Source: Rhizobium deserti
Lineage (GTDB): Bacteria; Pseudomonadota; Alphaproteobacteria; Rhizobiales; Rhizobiaceae
Assembly: GCF_004358025.1 (NCBI RefSeq)
Contig: NZ_SMTL01000008.1
Location: forward strand, 1-64,000
DNA: 64,000 bases
Direction of reading: 5' to 3'
In this document: positions 34,412 to 43,607 of the stretch, piece after piece
How the letters are laid out: every line of letters starts with the position of its first letter
Position numbering within the stretch: the first letter of the stretch is position 1
Program-made: the position numbers and the translations under genes
The notes under the pieces: generated by a model
What the model was told of the DNA's origin: nothing
Database searches by the model: none
What the model saw: the letters and a program-made list of their open reading frames with translations, nothing else

Positions 34412-37400
34412 ATGCACATACTCGCCACCACATCGTCGTCTCTGGACGACCTGATCGAGCCGGTCGACCTTAACCAGTTGCCGGCTGATGTGGTGGTCTT
34501 GTCCTTTTCCGGCAGCGACCTGAACGGCATCGCCGCAGCCTGGAAGGATGCCGGCGCAACGCTCTCGCTCGCCAACCTGTCCGAGCTCCGCCACCCCATG
34601 TCCGTCGATTTGTGGATCGACAAGACGGCGGCGAAGGCAAAACTCGTTCTCGTGCGCATTCTCGGCGGTTATGATCGCTGGACCTATGGTGTCGAGCAAT
34701 TGTCCCGGATGGCGCGGCGCCGGAACATCCACCTCGCCATGCTGCCGGGCGAATGCAGCATCAGCGACGAGCGGCTGGCCGCCGCCTCGACACTGCCCGC
34801 TGAAACGCTTTCGAGCCTGCTCGGCTGCTTTCGTGAAGGTGGCCCCGACAACATGCAGCTTCTGGCGCGGCAGCTTGCGGCAATCGTCGAGGACGATAGG
34901 ACACCTCTGCCGCAAGCCGCACCCATGCCGAAGGCTGGGTTCTACCGGCCGGGCCAGGGAATTGTGCCTGTCGCCGATGTGCTGCACGAGGTCGATGCCG
35001 CAGCCCCTCGCCTTCCCATCCTGTTTTACCGCTCTATGTTGCTTGCCAATGATGCTGCACCCATCGACGCCTTGTTCGAGGCGTTGGCTGCGCGAGGCTT
35101 CGCCCCCGTTCCGGTCTTCGTCAGCAGCCTGAAGGATGCGCCTGCCATTTCCTTTGTAGAAGGGGCAATCACCGAGCTCCATGCCGCAGCCGTGCTTGCC
35201 ACGACAGCCTTTGCCAGCGGAACTGACGAGGCGGGACAGAGCCTTTTCGACCGCACCGTCGTTCCGGTCTTCCAAGTCGTGGTCGCCACCACCCGGCGCG
35301 ACGGCTGGACGGAAGGCCGGCGGGGGCTCAACCCTTCCGACCTCGCCATGCATGTGGTTCTGCCTGAACTCGACGGACGCATCCTGGCCGGCGCCATCTC
35401 CTTCAAGGGAGGCGATCATTCCTCGGCCCTCGTCAACCAGCCCGAGCCGGACCGCGTGGAACAGGTGGCGGAGCGGATCGGTGCCTTCCTGCGGCTGAAG
35501 ACCACGCCGACTAGGGAGCGCCGGGTCGTCATCCTCATGCCGGATTATCCGAGCGCTCCGGGCCGCACCGGTTATGCGGTCGGCCTAGATGTGCCGCAGA
35601 GCGTCTTGAGCATGCTGCACCAGCTTTTACTAGCCGGCTACCGGGTTGAGAAAATTCCTGCGACGGCACGCAAACTTCTGGACCGGCTGGACGCGGAAGG
35701 AGCTGGCTTCATCCTATCTGAATACGCCGTGCCTGCCGGCATAGAGGCCGCCTGGGGACCTCCCGAGAGCGATAATGATGTGCGTGACGGTGCCTTCCGC
35801 TTCCGGGCTGCGCAGTTTGGCCATGTGACGGTGGCGCTTGCGCCCGATCGCGGCCGTAATGCCGACCGACGCGCCGATTATCATAGTCCGGACCTGCCGC
35901 CGCGTCATGCACTGGCGGCGTTTGGCCAGTGGATGCGCAAAGGGCTTGGCGTGCATGCGCTCGTACATGTAGGGGCGCACGGAACGCTGGAATGGCTGCC
36001 TGGCAAGACGGTCGCACTGTCGCAAGCGTGCTTTCCGGAAATCGTCACTGGCGGGCTGCCGGTGATCTATCCATTCATCGTTTCCAATCCCGGTGAGGCG
36101 GCCGTCGCCAAGCGGCGCATTTCGGCCGTGACGATTGGCCACCTGCCGCCGCTGTTGACTGGCGCCGGGCTGTCCGACGAACAGAAGAAGCTGGAGCTTT
36201 TGGTCGACGAATATGCTCAGGCAGACGGTCTCGACCGCCGCCGCCGCGATCGGCTGGCCGGCCTGATCGTGGAAGCCGCACGGGACACTGGCCTTGCCTC
36301 CGAAGCGGGCGTTTCGACGGGCGATGATCCGGACACTGCGCTCGCCCGTATCGATGCGTTTCTTTGCGACCTCAAGGATTTCGCCATCAAGGACGGACAG
36401 CATGTCTTTGGGGAGGTAGCGGAAGGCGACAACGATCCGCTGCGGGTCGCAAGTGCGCAGGCGGAACGGCAGGCGCTGCTCGACGCACTCGATGGTCGCC
36501 ATATCCGCCCGGGCCCTTCGGGGGCGCCTGCCCGCGGACGACGCGACGTGATGCCGACGGGGCGCAATCTCTTTGCCAGCGACCCGAGAAGCCTGCCGAC
36601 GCCGACCGCCTATGAGCTGGGCAGGAAGGCGGCCGACGAGATCCTGCGCCGTTACCTGCAGGACCATGGTGACTGGCCGAAAAGCCTGGTCTTCGATCTT
36701 TGGGGCAGCGCGTCCCTGCGCAGCGGCGGCGAAGAAGTGGCGCAGGTGCTGGCGCTGATGGGGGCACGACCGCTTCAGGATCCGGCCACGGGCCGTATGA
36801 CCGGCGTCGAAGTTCTGACGCCGGCCCAGCTAGGTCGGCCGCGCATTGATGTAACGCTGAGGATTTCCGGCCTTTTCCGGGACATGTTCCCGCCCCTGAT
36901 CGCCCTGCTCGACGCCGCCATGCGGGCCATAGCGTCGCGCGAGGAAGCGCCGGGCGACAATCCGCTGGCGGAAGACATGCAGAAGCTCGGTCAGCTGCCG
37001 CCGCGCATTTTCGGCTCTGCCCCCGGCACCTATGGATCCGGTGTGGAGGAGAGGCTAGCCGACGGCAGCTGGAGCGAGCGCGAGGAACTGGGCCGCATCT
37101 ATCTCGATACAACCAGCCATAGCTTCGGCGGTGCCGAGGGTGAAGCAACTGCGCAACCCGGCGCCTTTGCCGACCGCGTCGGAGAAGCGGATCTTCTGGT
37201 CCATACCGGCGACGACCCCGGCCGCGATCTTCTCGACGGTTCGGCAGATGTCGCCTTCATCGGCGGATTTTCTGCAGCGATCGCGGCGCTGGGCGGCAAG
37301 GCCGACGTGATTGCCCTCGACACGACCGATCCCCATAATCCCAAGGCCCGTTCGATTTCGGAAGCCGTCACCCGGGTGGTGCGTGCCCGCGCCGTCAATC

Positions 37401-37702
37401 CACGCTTTATTGCAGGGCAGATGCGACACGGGCCCCGCGGCGCGGCAGAACTGGTAGAAGCGGTCGACCGGCTGATCGGCTTTGCGGAGACCACGCATGC
37501 CATTCCTCAATCACTGATCGAGGCCACCTACGACGCCTATCTGGGTGACGTTGGGGTGCGCGACTTCCTGCTGTCGCAAAACCCGGAAGGCGCGCGCTAC
37601 ATGAGCCAGCGGTTCAGCTCAGCACTTGCCCGCGGGCTTTGGCATCCGCGCCGCAACGCCGTCCATGCGGAGCTGGAAATGCTGGGAAAGGAGGCCGCAT
37701 GA
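34412..37702 (+). CDS. cobN: Cobaltochelatase subunit CobN
   Basis: CobN is the large subunit of the ATP-dependent cobaltochelatase (CobNST) that inserts Co(II) into hydrogenobyrinic acid a,c-diamide. The protein has 1096 residues, shorter than the roughly 1275 of Pseudomonas denitrificans CobN but complete at both ends: MHILATTSSS at the start, WHPRRNAVHAEL at the end. Characteristic stretches include YGVGLDVPQS-like YAVGLDVPQSVLSM near residue 390, VHVGAHGTLEWLPGK near 520 and VFDLWGSASLRSGGEE near 761. The start is ATG 34412 behind GGGAAAAGG. CobS and CobT are not in the window. Its stop overlaps the cobG start (ATGA). Confidence 0.94.
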   Translation: MHILATTSSSLDDLIEPVDLNQLPADVVVLSFSGSDLNGIAAAWKDAGATLSLANLSELRHPMSVDLWIDKTAAKAKLVLVRILGGYDRWTYGVEQLSRMARRRNIHLAMLPGECSISDERLAAASTLPAETLSSLLGCFREGGPDNMQLLARQLAAIVEDDRTPLPQAAPMPKAGFYRPGQGIVPVADVLHEVDAAAPRLPILFYRSMLLANDAAPIDALFEALAARGFAPVPVFVSSLKDAPAISFVEGAITELHAAAVLATTAFASGTDEAGQSLFDRTVVPVFQVVVATTRRDGWTEGRRGLNPSDLAMHVVLPELDGRILAGAISFKGGDHSSALVNQPEPDRVEQVAERIGAFLRLKTTPTRERRVVILMPDYPSAPGRTGYAVGLDVPQSVLSMLHQLLLAGYRVEKIPATARKLLDRLDAEGAGFILSEYAVPAGIEAAWGPPESDNDVRDGAFRFRAAQFGHVTVALAPDRGRNADRRADYHSPDLPPRHALAAFGQWMRKGLGVHALVHVGAHGTLEWLPGKTVALSQACFPEIVTGGLPVIYPFIVSNPGEAAVAKRRISAVTIGHLPPLLTGAGLSDEQKKLELLVDEYAQADGLDRRRRDRLAGLIVEAARDTGLASEAGVSTGDDPDTALARIDAFLCDLKDFAIKDGQHVFGEVAEGDNDPLRVASAQAERQALLDALDGRHIRPGPSGAPARGRRDVMPTGRNLFASDPRSLPTPTAYELGRKAADEILRRYLQDHGDWPKSLVFDLWGSASLRSGGEEVAQVLALMGARPLQDPATGRMTGVEVLTPAQLGRPRIDVTLRISGLFRDMFPPLIALLDAAMRAIASREEAPGDNPLAEDMQKLGQLPPRIFGSAPGTYGSGVEERLADGSWSEREELGRIYLDTTSHSFGGAEGEATAQPGAFADRVGEADLLVHTGDDPGRDLLDGSADVAFIGGFSAAIAALGGKADVIALDTTDPHNPKARSISEAVTRVVRARAVNPRFIAGQMRHGPRGAAELVEAVDRLIGFAETTHAIPQSLIEATYDAYLGDVGVRDFLLSQNPEGARYMSQRFSSALARGLWHPRRNAVHAELEMLGKEAA

Positions 37703-39039
37703 TCGCATCCGTGATCAGCCGGCCGGCCCTGGACATGCGCAGAGGCGCCTGCCCCGCCTTGTCCGCCCCGATGATGACCGGCGACGGTTTTCTGGCACGC
37801 GTGCCGTTGACCGATATGATCACGCCGCAGCAGCTTGCGGAGATCTGCAGGCTGGCGCTGAGGCACGGCAATGGCATTTTGGAAATTTCCGCCCGCGGCA
37901 ATCTCCAGATCCGCGGTTTGACGGAAGCCTCGGCTCCCTTGCTGGCCGATATGATCGCGCTCGACCTGCCTTTGCGTGACGGCCTCGCAGTCGAGGTCCC
38001 GCCCTTGGCTGGCATCGATGAGACGGAGATCGCCGATCCGCGTCCGCTTGCCCAGGCAATTGCCGACGGCGCCAAGGCGATCGCCGGACTTGCTCCGAAG
38101 ATGTCGGTCATTGTTGATGGGCATGGGCAATTGCGGCTATCGGACCTGCTCGCCGATATCCGTCTGATTGCCGTTTCCGCTGCAGATGACATCTGCTGGA
38201 AGATCCTGCTCGGGGGGACAGAAGAGTCTGGGCGCGTTTTCAATGTTTTACGTGAAACACAGGCTGTCGAAGCGACGCTTGACCTGTTGCGCGAGCTATC
38301 AACCCTCGGCAGCAAGGCTCGGGGCCGCGATCTGGCCGACAACACCTTGGACGCGGCGATGCTTGATCAGGGAAGATCGGGTATGCCGGCCTCCCCTAGA
38401 AGGCAAGAGGCCGGACCCTTCGGCCTCATCCGGCTATCGGAGGATCTGCACACCGTTGGCATAGGTCCTGCTCTCGGCCAGGCGAGTGCAGAGAGACTCA
38501 TCGCCCTTTGCAAGGCTGCGGAAGCTCTAGGAATAGAAGCGCTAAAGCCGGCTTTCAATCATTCGCTGCTCTTTTTCGGGGCAAAGCAGGCTTGCGAGAC
38601 GCTTGCCGACTTCGCTTCTGGCGCTGGGTTTATTAGATCGGCGGCTGATCCGCGGTGCCAGATCGCCGCCTGCCCGGGCAGCCCGGCATGCGCTTCCGCG
38701 ACCATTGCCACGCATGATATCGCCGCAACGGCAGCAAGCCAATGTGGCGAGCTTCTCGACGGATCGTTCACGCTGCATGTGACAGGATGCGCCAAAGGCT
38801 GTGCCCATCCGAAGGTTTCGAGCCTTTCGATCTGCGGCACCAGCAATGGGGTTTCCCTCATTGCTGGAGGAAAAGCGGCTGATGCGCCCTTTGCATCCAT
38901 TGCTTTTGCCGATACCAACGCCACGCTTCGCTGCCTTTCCGACCTGGTGGGCTCGGAAAGGCGCGAGGGAGAAACCTCTGCTGCCTGCCTTTCCCGGCTT
39001 GGACCGCTGCGGCTGGCGGCTGCCACAGGACAATCATGA
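37699..39039 (+). CDS. cobG: Precorrin-3B synthase (oxygen-dependent)
   Basis: CobG is the marker of the aerobic cobalamin route. It uses O2 to hydroxylate precorrin-3A ahead of ring contraction. It resembles sulfite/nitrite reductases. The 446-residue protein has two ferredoxin-like half domains and the Fe-S cluster cysteines in CQIAACPGSPAC (about residue 319) and HVTGCAKGCAHPK (about 358). The start is ATG 37699 in the cobN stop. It ends in an ATGA overlap with cobH. Confidence 0.94.
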   Translation: MIASVISRPALDMRRGACPALSAPMMTGDGFLARVPLTDMITPQQLAEICRLALRHGNGILEISARGNLQIRGLTEASAPLLADMIALDLPLRDGLAVEVPPLAGIDETEIADPRPLAQAIADGAKAIAGLAPKMSVIVDGHGQLRLSDLLADIRLIAVSAADDICWKILLGGTEESGRVFNVLRETQAVEATLDLLRELSTLGSKARGRDLADNTLDAAMLDQGRSGMPASPRRQEAGPFGLIRLSEDLHTVGIGPALGQASAERLIALCKAAEALGIEALKPAFNHSLLFFGAKQACETLADFASGAGFIRSAADPRCQIAACPGSPACASATIATHDIAATAASQCGELLDGSFTLHVTGCAKGCAHPKVSSLSICGTSNGVSLIAGGKAADAPFASIAFADTNATLRCLSDLVGSERREGETSAACLSRLGPLRLAAATGQS

Positions 39040-39665
39040 ACAGCTACGACTATATTCGCGAAGGCGACGCCATCTACGAGAAATCCTTCGCGATCATCCG
39101 GGAGGAGGCCGATCTGACGGCCTTCTCCAGCGAGCAGGCGGAGATTGCCGTGCGCATGATCCACGCCTGCGGCCTTGTGGAAGCAACAGAACATTTCCGC
39201 TTTTCCAGCGATTTCGTGTCGCAAGCCCGAGGCGCTCTGCATGTGGGCAAGCCGATCTTTTGCGATGCCGAAATGGTGTCTCACGGGATTACCCGCGCCC
39301 GCCTGCCGGCCGACAACAAGGTGATCTGCACGCTGCGCGACGGCCGCACGATGGGACTCGCCAAAACGATCGGTAATACCCGCTCGGCCGCGGCGCTTGA
39401 TCTGTGGGACGAAATGGAGGGCTCCGTAGTGGCGATCGGCAATGCGCCGACGGCACTGTTCCGGCTTCTCGAAATGCTGGACGCCGGCGCGCCGCGGCCG
39501 GCCGCGATCATCGGCATGCCGGTCGGCTTCGTCGGCGCGGCCGAATCCAAGGAAGCGCTGATGGTATCACGGCATGCCATTCCTTATGCCGTGGTGCGGG
39601 GCCGCATGGGCGGATCGGCCATGACTGCGGCCTGTGTCAACGCATTGGCGAGGGCGGGACTTTGA
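39036..39665 (+). CDS. cobH: Precorrin-8X methylmutase
   Basis: CobH moves the C11 methyl group to C12, forming hydrogenobyrinic acid. The 209-residue protein is of usual length. The catalytic His43 lies in VRMIHACGLVE, the same residue number as in the P. denitrificans enzyme. VGKPIFCDAEMVSHGITRAR near residue 70 and GMPVGFVGAAESKEAL near 168 are further family motifs. It overlaps cobG and cobI at both ends by 4 bases. Confidence 0.96.
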   Translation: MNSYDYIREGDAIYEKSFAIIREEADLTAFSSEQAEIAVRMIHACGLVEATEHFRFSSDFVSQARGALHVGKPIFCDAEMVSHGITRARLPADNKVICTLRDGRTMGLAKTIGNTRSAAALDLWDEMEGSVVAIGNAPTALFRLLEMLDAGAPRPAAIIGMPVGFVGAAESKEALMVSRHAIPYAVVRGRMGGSAMTAACVNALARAGL

Positions 39666-40456
39666 ACGCGGCGGTGGTGAAGGGCAAGCTGACCGGTGTC
39701 GGCACCGGCCCGGGCGATCCGGAACTGCTGACGCTGAAGGCGGTGCGTGCCATTCGGGAAGCGGATGTCATCGCCTTCTTCTGCAAGAAGGGCTCGGGCG
39801 GCAACGGTCGCGCCATCGTCGAGGCGCATGTCAGGCCTGGCACTGCGGAACTGCCGCTGGTTTATCCGGTTACGGTGGAGACGCAGAAGGACGAGGCGGA
39901 TTACAGGGGTCCGATCGCGGACTTCTTCGATCGTTCCGCCGAAGAGATCGCAGCGCAGCTCGATGCCGGCAAGAACGTGACCGTTCTGAGCGAAGGCGAT
40001 CCGCTCTTCTACGGATCCTATATGCATCTGCATGTGCGTCTTGCTGATCGCTACCAGGCCGAGGTGGTCGCCGGGGTGACGGCCATGTCCGGCTGCTGGT
40101 CGATGACCGGCCTGCCCCTGGTGCAGGGCGACGACATCCTGAGCGTATTGCCGGGCACGCTGTCTGAGGAAAAGCTGGTGGAACGCCTGTCCGATACGGA
40201 TGGTGCCGTCATCATGAAGGTCGGCCGCAACCTTCCGAAGATCCGCCGGGCGCTTGCCGCCGTCGGCAAATTGTCTGGTTCGCTCTATGTGGAGCGTGGC
40301 ACTATGGCGAACGGTGCAGCCGTCCGGCTGGAAGAGCGCGACGAAAGTCCGGCACCCTATTTTTCTCTGGTTCTGGTGCCCGGATGGAAGGCGCGTCCTG
40401 TGCAAGCTGTGGCCCCGCGGGAAGAGACGGTGGCGGTGCTCGAGGTTGGGAAATGA
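39662..40456 (+). CDS. cobI: Precorrin-2 C20-methyltransferase
   Basis: CobI is a SAM-dependent tetrapyrrole methylase that methylates C20 of precorrin-2. The 264-residue protein carries GVGTGPGDPELLTLKAVRAI near residue 12, VLSEGDPLFYGSYMHLH near 107 and GVTAMSGC near 137. The start is TTG 39662, which overlaps the cobH stop (TTGA) and has GGGCGGGA upstream; a longer open frame inside cobH is not credible. Confidence 0.94.
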   Translation: MNAAVVKGKLTGVGTGPGDPELLTLKAVRAIREADVIAFFCKKGSGGNGRAIVEAHVRPGTAELPLVYPVTVETQKDEADYRGPIADFFDRSAEEIAAQLDAGKNVTVLSEGDPLFYGSYMHLHVRLADRYQAEVVAGVTAMSGCWSMTGLPLVQGDDILSVLPGTLSEEKLVERLSDTDGAVIMKVGRNLPKIRRALAAVGKLSGSLYVERGTMANGAAVRLEERDESPAPYFSLVLVPGWKARPVQAVAPREETVAVLEVGK

Positions 40457-41226
40457 CGGGGTCGCTGACGGTCATCGGCCTCGGCCCGGGAAATCCGGAC
40501 CAGATAACGCCCGAAGCACTTGCTGCAGTTACGGCTGCAGAGGATTTCTTCGGCTATTTCCCGTATATCGACCGTTTGAACCTGCGGCCTGACCAGCGGC
40601 GCCACGCGTCCGACAACCGGGAGGAACTGGCGCGTGCAAAGGCGGCACTCGACATGGCAGCCAGGGGCGGCAAGGTCTGCGTCGTATCCGGCGGCGATCC
40701 CGGCGTGTTTGCCATGGCGGCGGCTGTTTGCGAAGCGATCGACGAGGGCCCCGCCGAATGGCGCGCAATCGAGCTGTCCGTGGTTCCCGGTGTCACCGCC
40801 ATGCTGGCCGTCGCGGCGAAGGCAGGAGCGCCTCTCGGGCATGACTTCTGCGCCATCTCGCTTTCCAACAACCTGAAACCCTGGGCCGTCATCGAAAAGC
40901 GACTGGCGGCGGCAGCCGAGGCGGGCTTCGTGATGGCCTTTTACAATCCGATCAGCAAGGCACGGCCGCACCAGCTGGACAAAGCCTTCGACCTGCTTCG
41001 CCGCCACCTGCCGGGCACAGTGCCGGTGATCTACGGCCGCGCCGCCGGACGGCCCGACGAGGCGATCCGGATCGTCCCCCTTTCCGAGGCACGGGGGGAC
41101 ATGGCCGACATGGCAACTTGCGTGATCGTCGGAACGGGCGAGACAAGGCTTGTGGAGCGGGAGGGGCGGCGCCCCATCGTTTATTCGCCGCGCTCCTTCA
41201 AAGGCGTAGAGGCAGGCGGCGCATGA
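40453..41226 (+). CDS. cobJ: Precorrin-3B C17-methyltransferase
   Basis: CobJ methylates C17 and carries out ring contraction of precorrin-3B to precorrin-4. The 257-residue methylase has VIGLGPGNPDQITPEA near residue 8, VCVVSGGDPGVFAMAAAVCE near 76, SLSNNLKPWAVIEKRL near 136 and FYNPISKARPHQL near 163. The start is ATG 40453 in an ATGA overlap with cobI. Its last 46 bases overlap the end of cobK, which runs the other way. Confidence 0.95.
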   Translation: MTGSLTVIGLGPGNPDQITPEALAAVTAAEDFFGYFPYIDRLNLRPDQRRHASDNREELARAKAALDMAARGGKVCVVSGGDPGVFAMAAAVCEAIDEGPAEWRAIELSVVPGVTAMLAVAAKAGAPLGHDFCAISLSNNLKPWAVIEKRLAAAAEAGFVMAFYNPISKARPHQLDKAFDLLRRHLPGTVPVIYGRAAGRPDEAIRIVPLSEARGDMADMATCVIVGTGETRLVEREGRRPIVYSPRSFKGVEAGGA

Positions 41227-41969
41227 GCAACCAACGCGTCCAGCATCGCAAGGAGATCATCAACCGTTTCGGCGGCGCGAACATTTGGCAGGGTTGGTCG
41301 GCGGATCAGGACGACTTCGATACCAAGAGCCCGCGCTGCTGCAATCTTGCCGTAGCTGGCCGGCCCGCCGCTGTTCTTGGCGACGATGGCGTCGATACGG
41401 TGCTCCTGGAGCAGTCGAACCTCGTCGACTTCCGCAAAGGGTCCGCGCGAGGTCAGGTACTGCGCGTTCGGCACGGCAAGCGGAGGATCGACCGGGTCGA
41501 CGCTGCGGATCAGGTATTCATGCTGCGGCGCCGCCTCGAAGGGCAGCAATTCCTGTCGCCCGAGCGTCAGGAAGATGGACCGTCTGTCCTGCCCGACTGC
41601 ACTGACGGCTTCGGCAACGTTCTCCACCTCCGTCCAACGGTCATCGGGCTCCCTCACCCAAGGATGCCGACGCAGCGCCAGAAGTGGAATGGAAGCCAGT
41701 TCCGCGGCCGCCGCCGCATTGCTGGAGATCTGCGCCGCATAGGGATGGGTCGCGTCGATCAGGATCGAGACAGCCTTCTCCCTCAGATATTGCGCCAAAC
41801 CTTGCGCGCCACCGAAACCGCCAATTCGAACGGGAACGGGCTGCACGGCCGGCACTTTGGTGCGACCGGCAAGCGACAGCTCGGTTGTGAAGCGCTGATC
41901 TACGGCGAGTCGTGCCGCCAGCACCTTGGCTTCTGCCGTGCCGCCCAGAATGAGAATGGAGCGTATCAA
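41181..41969 (-). CDS. cobK: Precorrin-6A reductase
   Basis: CobK reduces precorrin-6A to precorrin-6B with NADPH. The 262-residue protein has the Rossmann start ILILGGTAEAKVLAARL near residue 6, ILIDATHPYAAQISSNA near 71, TLGRQELLPFEA near 123 and IVAKNSGGPASYGKIAAAR near 185. I chose TTG 41969, which has AGGAGG a few bases upstream; the longer frame to 42185 only overlaps cobL in antisense. The gene runs against the surrounding operon: it overlaps the cobJ end by 46 bases, and its start is 1 base from the cobL start. Confidence 0.93.
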   Translation of the reverse strand: MIRSILILGGTAEAKVLAARLAVDQRFTTELSLAGRTKVPAVQPVPVRIGGFGGAQGLAQYLREKAVSILIDATHPYAAQISSNAAAAAELASIPLLALRRHPWVREPDDRWTEVENVAEAVSAVGQDRRSIFLTLGRQELLPFEAAPQHEYLIRSVDPVDPPLAVPNAQYLTSRGPFAEVDEVRLLQEHRIDAIVAKNSGGPASYGKIAAARALGIEVVLIRRPTLPNVRAAETVDDLLAMLDALVAHAPPASTPLKERGE

Positions 41970-41970
41970 A

Positions 41971-43218
41971 ATGCCTCCTGAATCAGAGCGGAAAGCTTTA
42001 AAGCAAAGCCGCTGGCTGTCCATCGTCGGCATAGGCGAAGACGGTGTAATAGGGCTCGGGGAAAACGCTCGCGCCGCCATTTCTGCAGCGTCGGTCGTCT
42101 TTGGCGGCAGGCGACATCTGGAGCTCGCGGCGCCGCTAATCCGCGGTGAACCGAGAGCCTGGGCAACGCCCTTCGACGCCGCCATGCGCGATGTGGTGGC
42201 AATGCGCGGCGAGACGGTCTGCGTGCTTGCCTCGGGCGATCCTTTTTTCTTCGGCGTCGGCGCGACGCTGTCGCATCAGGTGCCGCCAGAGGAATTTCTG
42301 GCCTATCCCGCACCCTCGGCTTTTTCACTGGCGGCCTCGCGAATGGGCTGGCCGCTGCAGGAGATCGAGACGGTTTCGCTGCATGGACGGCCACTCGACC
42401 TTATTCGGTCGCTCCTGCATCCAGGCCGAAGGATCCTGGCGCTGACTTCCGACGAGAAAGGCCCGGCAGAGCTCGCAGCGCTTCTCACGCAAACCGGCTT
42501 CGGTAAATCGCGCGTGACGGTGCTGGAAGCCTTAGGCGGCGGGGCCGAACGCATCCGCTCCGTGCAGGCGGACGAGTTCGCACTAGCCGACGTCCATGTC
42601 CTGAACCTGGTTGCGGTGGAAGTCTCCGCGGGTTCCGGAGCGCGCATATTGGCGCTTGGGTTTGGCCTCCATGACGCACTGTTCGAGCATGACGGGCAGA
42701 TCACCAAGCGCGAAATCCGGGCGTTGACGCTGTCGGCGCTGAGCCCGCGTCGCGGCGAGCTGCTGTGGGATATCGGCGCGGGTGCCGGCTCCATCGGCAT
42801 CGAGTGGATGCTGTCGGACCCTTCGATGAGGGCACTCGCCATCGAGGCCCATCCGGAGCGTGCGGCCCGCATCCGGCGCAATGCTGCAGCCTTCGGTGTG
42901 CCTGGTCTTCATATCGTGGAAGGCCAGGCGCCGGCGGCACTGGCGGGCCTGCCGCAGCCGGACGCCATCTTTATCGGCGGCGGCGGCAGCGAGTCCCGCG
43001 TGCTGGACGCCGCGGTTGAAGCCTTGAAGACGGGTGGACGGCTGGTTGCCAATGCCGTCACATTGGAAATGGAAGCGGTTCTGCTGACGGCACAAGCGAA
43101 GCTGGGCGGCAGCCTCGTTCGTTTCGACATAGCGCGTGCAGCACCGGTCGGCTCGATGCAGGGGTGGAAACCGTCGATGCCGGTGACGCAATGGACATGG
43201 GTTAAACAAGGGTTGTGA
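41971..43218 (+). CDS. cobL: Precorrin-6Y C5,15-methyltransferase (decarboxylating)
   Basis: CobL is a fusion of CbiE and CbiT and methylates C5 and C15 with decarboxylation at C12. The 415-residue protein has an N-terminal tetrapyrrole-methylase domain (VGIGEDGVIGLGENARAAI near residue 18, VLASGDPFFFGVGATL near 86). A C-terminal class I SAM-methyltransferase domain (ELLWDIGAGAGSIGIEWM near 262) follows from about residue 240. ATG 41971 has GGAG 11 bases upstream. The ribosome sites of cobL and cobK lie in each other's coding ends. Confidence 0.95.
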   Translation: MPPESERKALKQSRWLSIVGIGEDGVIGLGENARAAISAASVVFGGRRHLELAAPLIRGEPRAWATPFDAAMRDVVAMRGETVCVLASGDPFFFGVGATLSHQVPPEEFLAYPAPSAFSLAASRMGWPLQEIETVSLHGRPLDLIRSLLHPGRRILALTSDEKGPAELAALLTQTGFGKSRVTVLEALGGGAERIRSVQADEFALADVHVLNLVAVEVSAGSGARILALGFGLHDALFEHDGQITKREIRALTLSALSPRRGELLWDIGAGAGSIGIEWMLSDPSMRALAIEAHPERAARIRRNAAAFGVPGLHIVEGQAPAALAGLPQPDAIFIGGGGSESRVLDAAVEALKTGGRLVANAVTLEMEAVLLTAQAKLGGSLVRFDIARAAPVGSMQGWKPSMPVTQWTWVKQGL

Positions 43219-43220
43219 AT

Positions 43221-43607
43221 ATGATTGTAGCAGGATTGGGATGCCGTAGCGGGACGTCCGCAGAGCAGATGTTCTTTGCGCTCGAAACGGCATGTGAGGA
43301 AATCGGCATCGAGCCGAAGGCCATCACGGCCTTGGCAACCGGAGAAATCCGCCGGCAGGAGCCTGGCATCGTCCAGCTTGCTGAAAAGCTGGGCCTACCG
43401 CTGCATATTGTCGATGACGGTGCCCTTGCTGCGGCGGAACCGCGGACCAAAACGGTTTCCAGGCACAGCGTCAACCAGACGGGCTCCTCAAGCTTATCCG
43501 AGGCGGCCGCGCTTTCCGTGGCAGGCGAGACGTCGGAGCTGATCCTGCCGCGCATCATCGCCTATGGTGCCACTTGCGCCATTGCCAGATCCAGAAACGC
43601 AGCATGA
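43221..43607 (+). CDS. cobE: Cobalamin biosynthesis protein CobE (CbiG C-terminal type)
   Basis: A 128-residue protein matching the C-terminal domain of Cbi[21 protein letters not shown] near residue 3, [20 protein letters not shown] near 41 and the C-terminal ATCAIARS. CobE is needed for aerobic B12 synthesis and is thought to bind or protect precorrin intermediates. Its exact reaction is not settled. I chose ATG 43221 (AAGGG 8 bases before it) over GTG 43215. It overlaps cobM by ATGA. Confidence 0.88.
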   Translation: MIVAGLGCRSGTSAEQMFFALETACEEIGIEPKAITALATGEIRRQEPGIVQLAEKLGLPLHIVDDGALAAAEPRTKTVSRHSVNQTGSSSLSEAAALSVAGETSELILPRIIAYGATCAIARSRNAA

